Shown: positions 62,761 through 64,000 of the stretch, piece after piece | Numbering within the stretch: the stretch's first letter is position 1 | Layout of the letters: each line of letters begins with the position of its first letter | NCBI RefSeq assembly: GCF_024594815.1 | Contig: NZ_JANJOU010000008.1 | Location: forward strand, 248,001-312,000 | Direction of reading: 5' to 3' | Length of the DNA: 64,000 bases | Origin: Roseomonas populi | GTDB taxonomy: Bacteria; Pseudomonadota; Alphaproteobacteria; Acetobacterales; Acetobacteraceae | Notes under the pieces: model-generated | Database searches by the model: none | Seen by the model: the letters and a program-made list of their open reading frames with translations, nothing else | What the model was told of the DNA's origin: nothing | Position numbers and translations under genes: made by a program

Positions 62761-63753
62761 CTACTCGGCACTGATGTTGTTGGCGCGGATCACCCCGCCC
62801 CAGCGCGCTGCCTCGCTGCGGAGATGGTCGGCCATGCGGGAGGGCGGGCCGCCCAACGGCACCACCGCGGCCTCCTGCAGGCGCTGGCGAACCGCCGGAT
62901 CCTGCAGCGCCTTGTTGAAGGCGGAGTTGAGGGCGGCCACCGTCGCATCCGGTGTCCCAGCGGGCGCGAGGAAGCCGAACCAGCTGTCGATCTCCAGCCC
63001 TTGGGCCAGTTCCGGAAGGCCGGACTCGCGGAAGGTCGGCACATCCGGCAGCTCGGGGATGCGCTCGTTGGACACGGCGGCGATCGGGCGCACCGTGCCG
63101 GCGCGGATCTGCGGCAGGATGGAGGGGACGTTGTCGAAGAAGACGTCGATGCGCCCGCTGATGAGGTCCGTGATCGCGGGGCCGCTGCCGCGATAGGGGA
63201 CATGGATCCAGTTGATGCCGAGCATGCCGCGCAGCAGCTCCGGCGCCAGCTGGTTCGAGGCGCCGACACCGGACGAGCCGAAGGTCAGGGTACCCGGCTT
63301 CGCCCGGGCGAGGGCGATCACCTCCGCCAGGGTCTTTGCTTGCAGGGCGTTGCTGACGGACATCACGTTCCGCACCGCCCCTGTCAGGATCACCGGCGCG
63401 AAGCTGCGCTGAAGGTCGTAGCCGGGATTGGCGTAGAGGAAGGGGTTCGCCGCGCAGGTTCCAATGGTGCACTGAATCAGCGTGCTGCCATCCGGCTGGG
63501 CGCGTGCCACCTCGGCCGTGCCGATGTTGCCGGCCGCGCCGGCCTTGTTCTCCACCACCGCGCCCGCCGGCAGGTGCGGCGTCGCGCCCACGGCCAGGAT
63601 GCGCGCGACGATGTCGCTGGTGCCGCCCGGGACGAAGGGGACCACGATGCGCACGGGCCGGTTCGGGATCTGGGCAGCGGCCGGCGCCGCCCAGATGGTG
63701 CAGGCGGAGAGCAGCGTGGCCAGGGCGGCGCCCAGGCCAGCAAGACGGGACAT
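62761..63753 (-). CDS. TctC/Bug-family periplasmic solute receptor
   Basis: The product is 330 residues with a Sec or lipoprotein-like signal (GLGAALATLLSACTIWAAPAAAQ). Bug features are IPNRPVRIVVPFVPGGTSDIVAR, VVENKAGAAGNIGTAEV and IHVPYRGSGPAITDLISGRID. It is the first gene of the minus-strand sugar-acid operon and divergent from the FadR-type regulator. It probably binds the acid degraded by the downstream enzymes. Confidence 0.88.
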   Translation of the reverse strand: MSRLAGLGAALATLLSACTIWAAPAAAQIPNRPVRIVVPFVPGGTSDIVARILAVGATPHLPAGAVVENKAGAAGNIGTAEVARAQPDGSTLIQCTIGTCAANPFLYANPGYDLQRSFAPVILTGAVRNVMSVSNALQAKTLAEVIALARAKPGTLTFGSSGVGASNQLAPELLRGMLGINWIHVPYRGSGPAITDLISGRIDVFFDNVPSILPQIRAGTVRPIAAVSNERIPELPDVPTFRESGLPELAQGLEIDSWFGFLAPAGTPDATVAALNSAFNKALQDPAVRQRLQEAAVVPLGGPPSRMADHLRSEAARWGGVIRANNISAE

Positions 63754-63891
63754 GCCAGTTCCTCCCCACCCAAATTCTTGCCGGCAGCTTTACCGATCCT
63801 GAAATGCTGTCAACTCGCAATCGAGATCAGAGGATGTTATCTGACTGATTTGACAGAACCAGGCTCACGAACCTATCGATCTGGACATCCC
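63754..63891. promoter_or_regulatory. Divergent promoter region with opposed TTGACA boxes
   Basis: TTGACA occurs on the minus strand at 63813-63808 and on the plus strand at 63850-63855, the latter followed after 18 nt by TATCGA (63874-63879). CTGTCAA and TTGACAG thus form an inverted repeat, which suits two divergent promoters controlled by the FadR/GntR regulator. Confidence 0.45.
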
Positions 63892-64000
63892 ATGAACCAG
63901 CCCGCCCGACGCCCACTCAGTGACGAAGTCTATGAGCGCCTCTGCGACCTGCTGGGCTCGGAGGGCTTCCCGCGCGACTCCCGACTTCCGGCGGAGTTGG
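63892..64000 (+). CDS. FadR/GntR-family transcriptional regulator (3' end outside window)
   Basis: From ATG at 63892 the 36 visible residues read SDEVYERLCDLLGSEGF, then RDSRLPAEL, the start of a GntR winged helix (usually V-x-x-x-L-x-x-x-I...P-G-x-x-L-P-S/A-E). The gene runs off the right edge. It is divergent from the sugar-acid operon and probably represses it. Confidence 0.7.
   Translation, partial: MNQPARRPLSDEVYERLCDLLGSEGFPRDSRLPAEL

Noticed and set aside
1-64000. CRISPR arrays, tRNA and rRNA genes
   Set aside because: No regularly spaced direct repeats, tRNA-like cloverleaf ends or rRNA-like stretches were noticed. A covariance-model search was not possible here.

Overview
The window is very GC-rich (about 70%) and densely packed with genes. 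It looks like a chromosomal or megaplasmid accessory region of an alphaproteobacterium, most likely Acetobacteraceae of the Roseomonas type. That placement is an inference. It rests on the base composition, the many solitary TctC/Bug-type solute receptors, a Sox/flavocytochrome c operon, a MocR regulator divergent from a DUF1127 gene, and a bacteriophytochrome. No rRNA, tRNA or CRISPR array was seen.

Layout. (1) 1-14340: distal end of an extracellular contractile injection system (eCIS) or phage-tail-like locus. It holds two baseplate proteins (the first cut by the left edge), a tail protein, a DUF6519 protein, a DUF6734 protein with a DSD motif, and a 1361-residue DUF4157 protein ending in a Tox-REase-5-like nuclease domain. 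No immunity gene follows. (2) 14684-20827: a tight eight-gene operon for an IorAB-type molybdenum hydroxylase plus soxX, soxY, soxZ, soxA and a flavocytochrome c sulfide dehydrogenase (fccAB). soxB and soxCD are absent. (3) 20953-23282: a decay zone with a Gfo/Idh/MocA gene broken by one TAG codon, a GH15 C-terminal remnant and one small ORF. (4) 23385-32841: a peptide/amide-use island with two gamma-glutamyltransferase paralogues, a CocE/NonD hydrolase, an AraC regulator, an M20 dipeptidase and a peptide-binding protein. (5) 32916-38929: SDR, GntR/UTRA and TctC genes, a DUF1127/MocR divergent pair, and an M20D amidohydrolase.

(6) 39313-44999: an IclR regulator divergent from a TctC receptor, a Rieske dioxygenase alpha subunit, a beta subunit, a ferredoxin reductase and a PdxA-family dehydrogenase. 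This is the complete gene content of a terephthalate-type (tph) catabolic cluster. (7) 45485-50627: a solitary ParD-like antitoxin overlapping a hybrid histidine kinase, then a bacteriophytochrome kinase and a CheY-like regulator, followed by an IS630-type element (50625-51674) inserted exactly at the regulator's stop codon. (8) 51924-58054: a LuxR-type regulator, a LysR remnant, an mntP-CDF metal-efflux pair behind a large inverted repeat, and an iron-uptake pair (fbpA, fbpB) behind a Fur-box-like site but lacking its ATPase. (9) 58070-64000: a broken TctC gene, then a sugar-acid or hydroxyacid cluster (TctC, Ldh-family dehydrogenase, D-2-hydroxyacid dehydrogenase, mandelate racemase/muconate lactonizing family enzyme, TctC) divergent from a FadR/GntR regulator cut by the right edge.

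Overall this is the genome of a metabolic generalist: many small catabolic modules each carry their own regulator and periplasmic receptor. The eCIS effector, the Mo-hydroxylase/Sox/Fcc operon and the tph-like cluster are the parts most worth following up.
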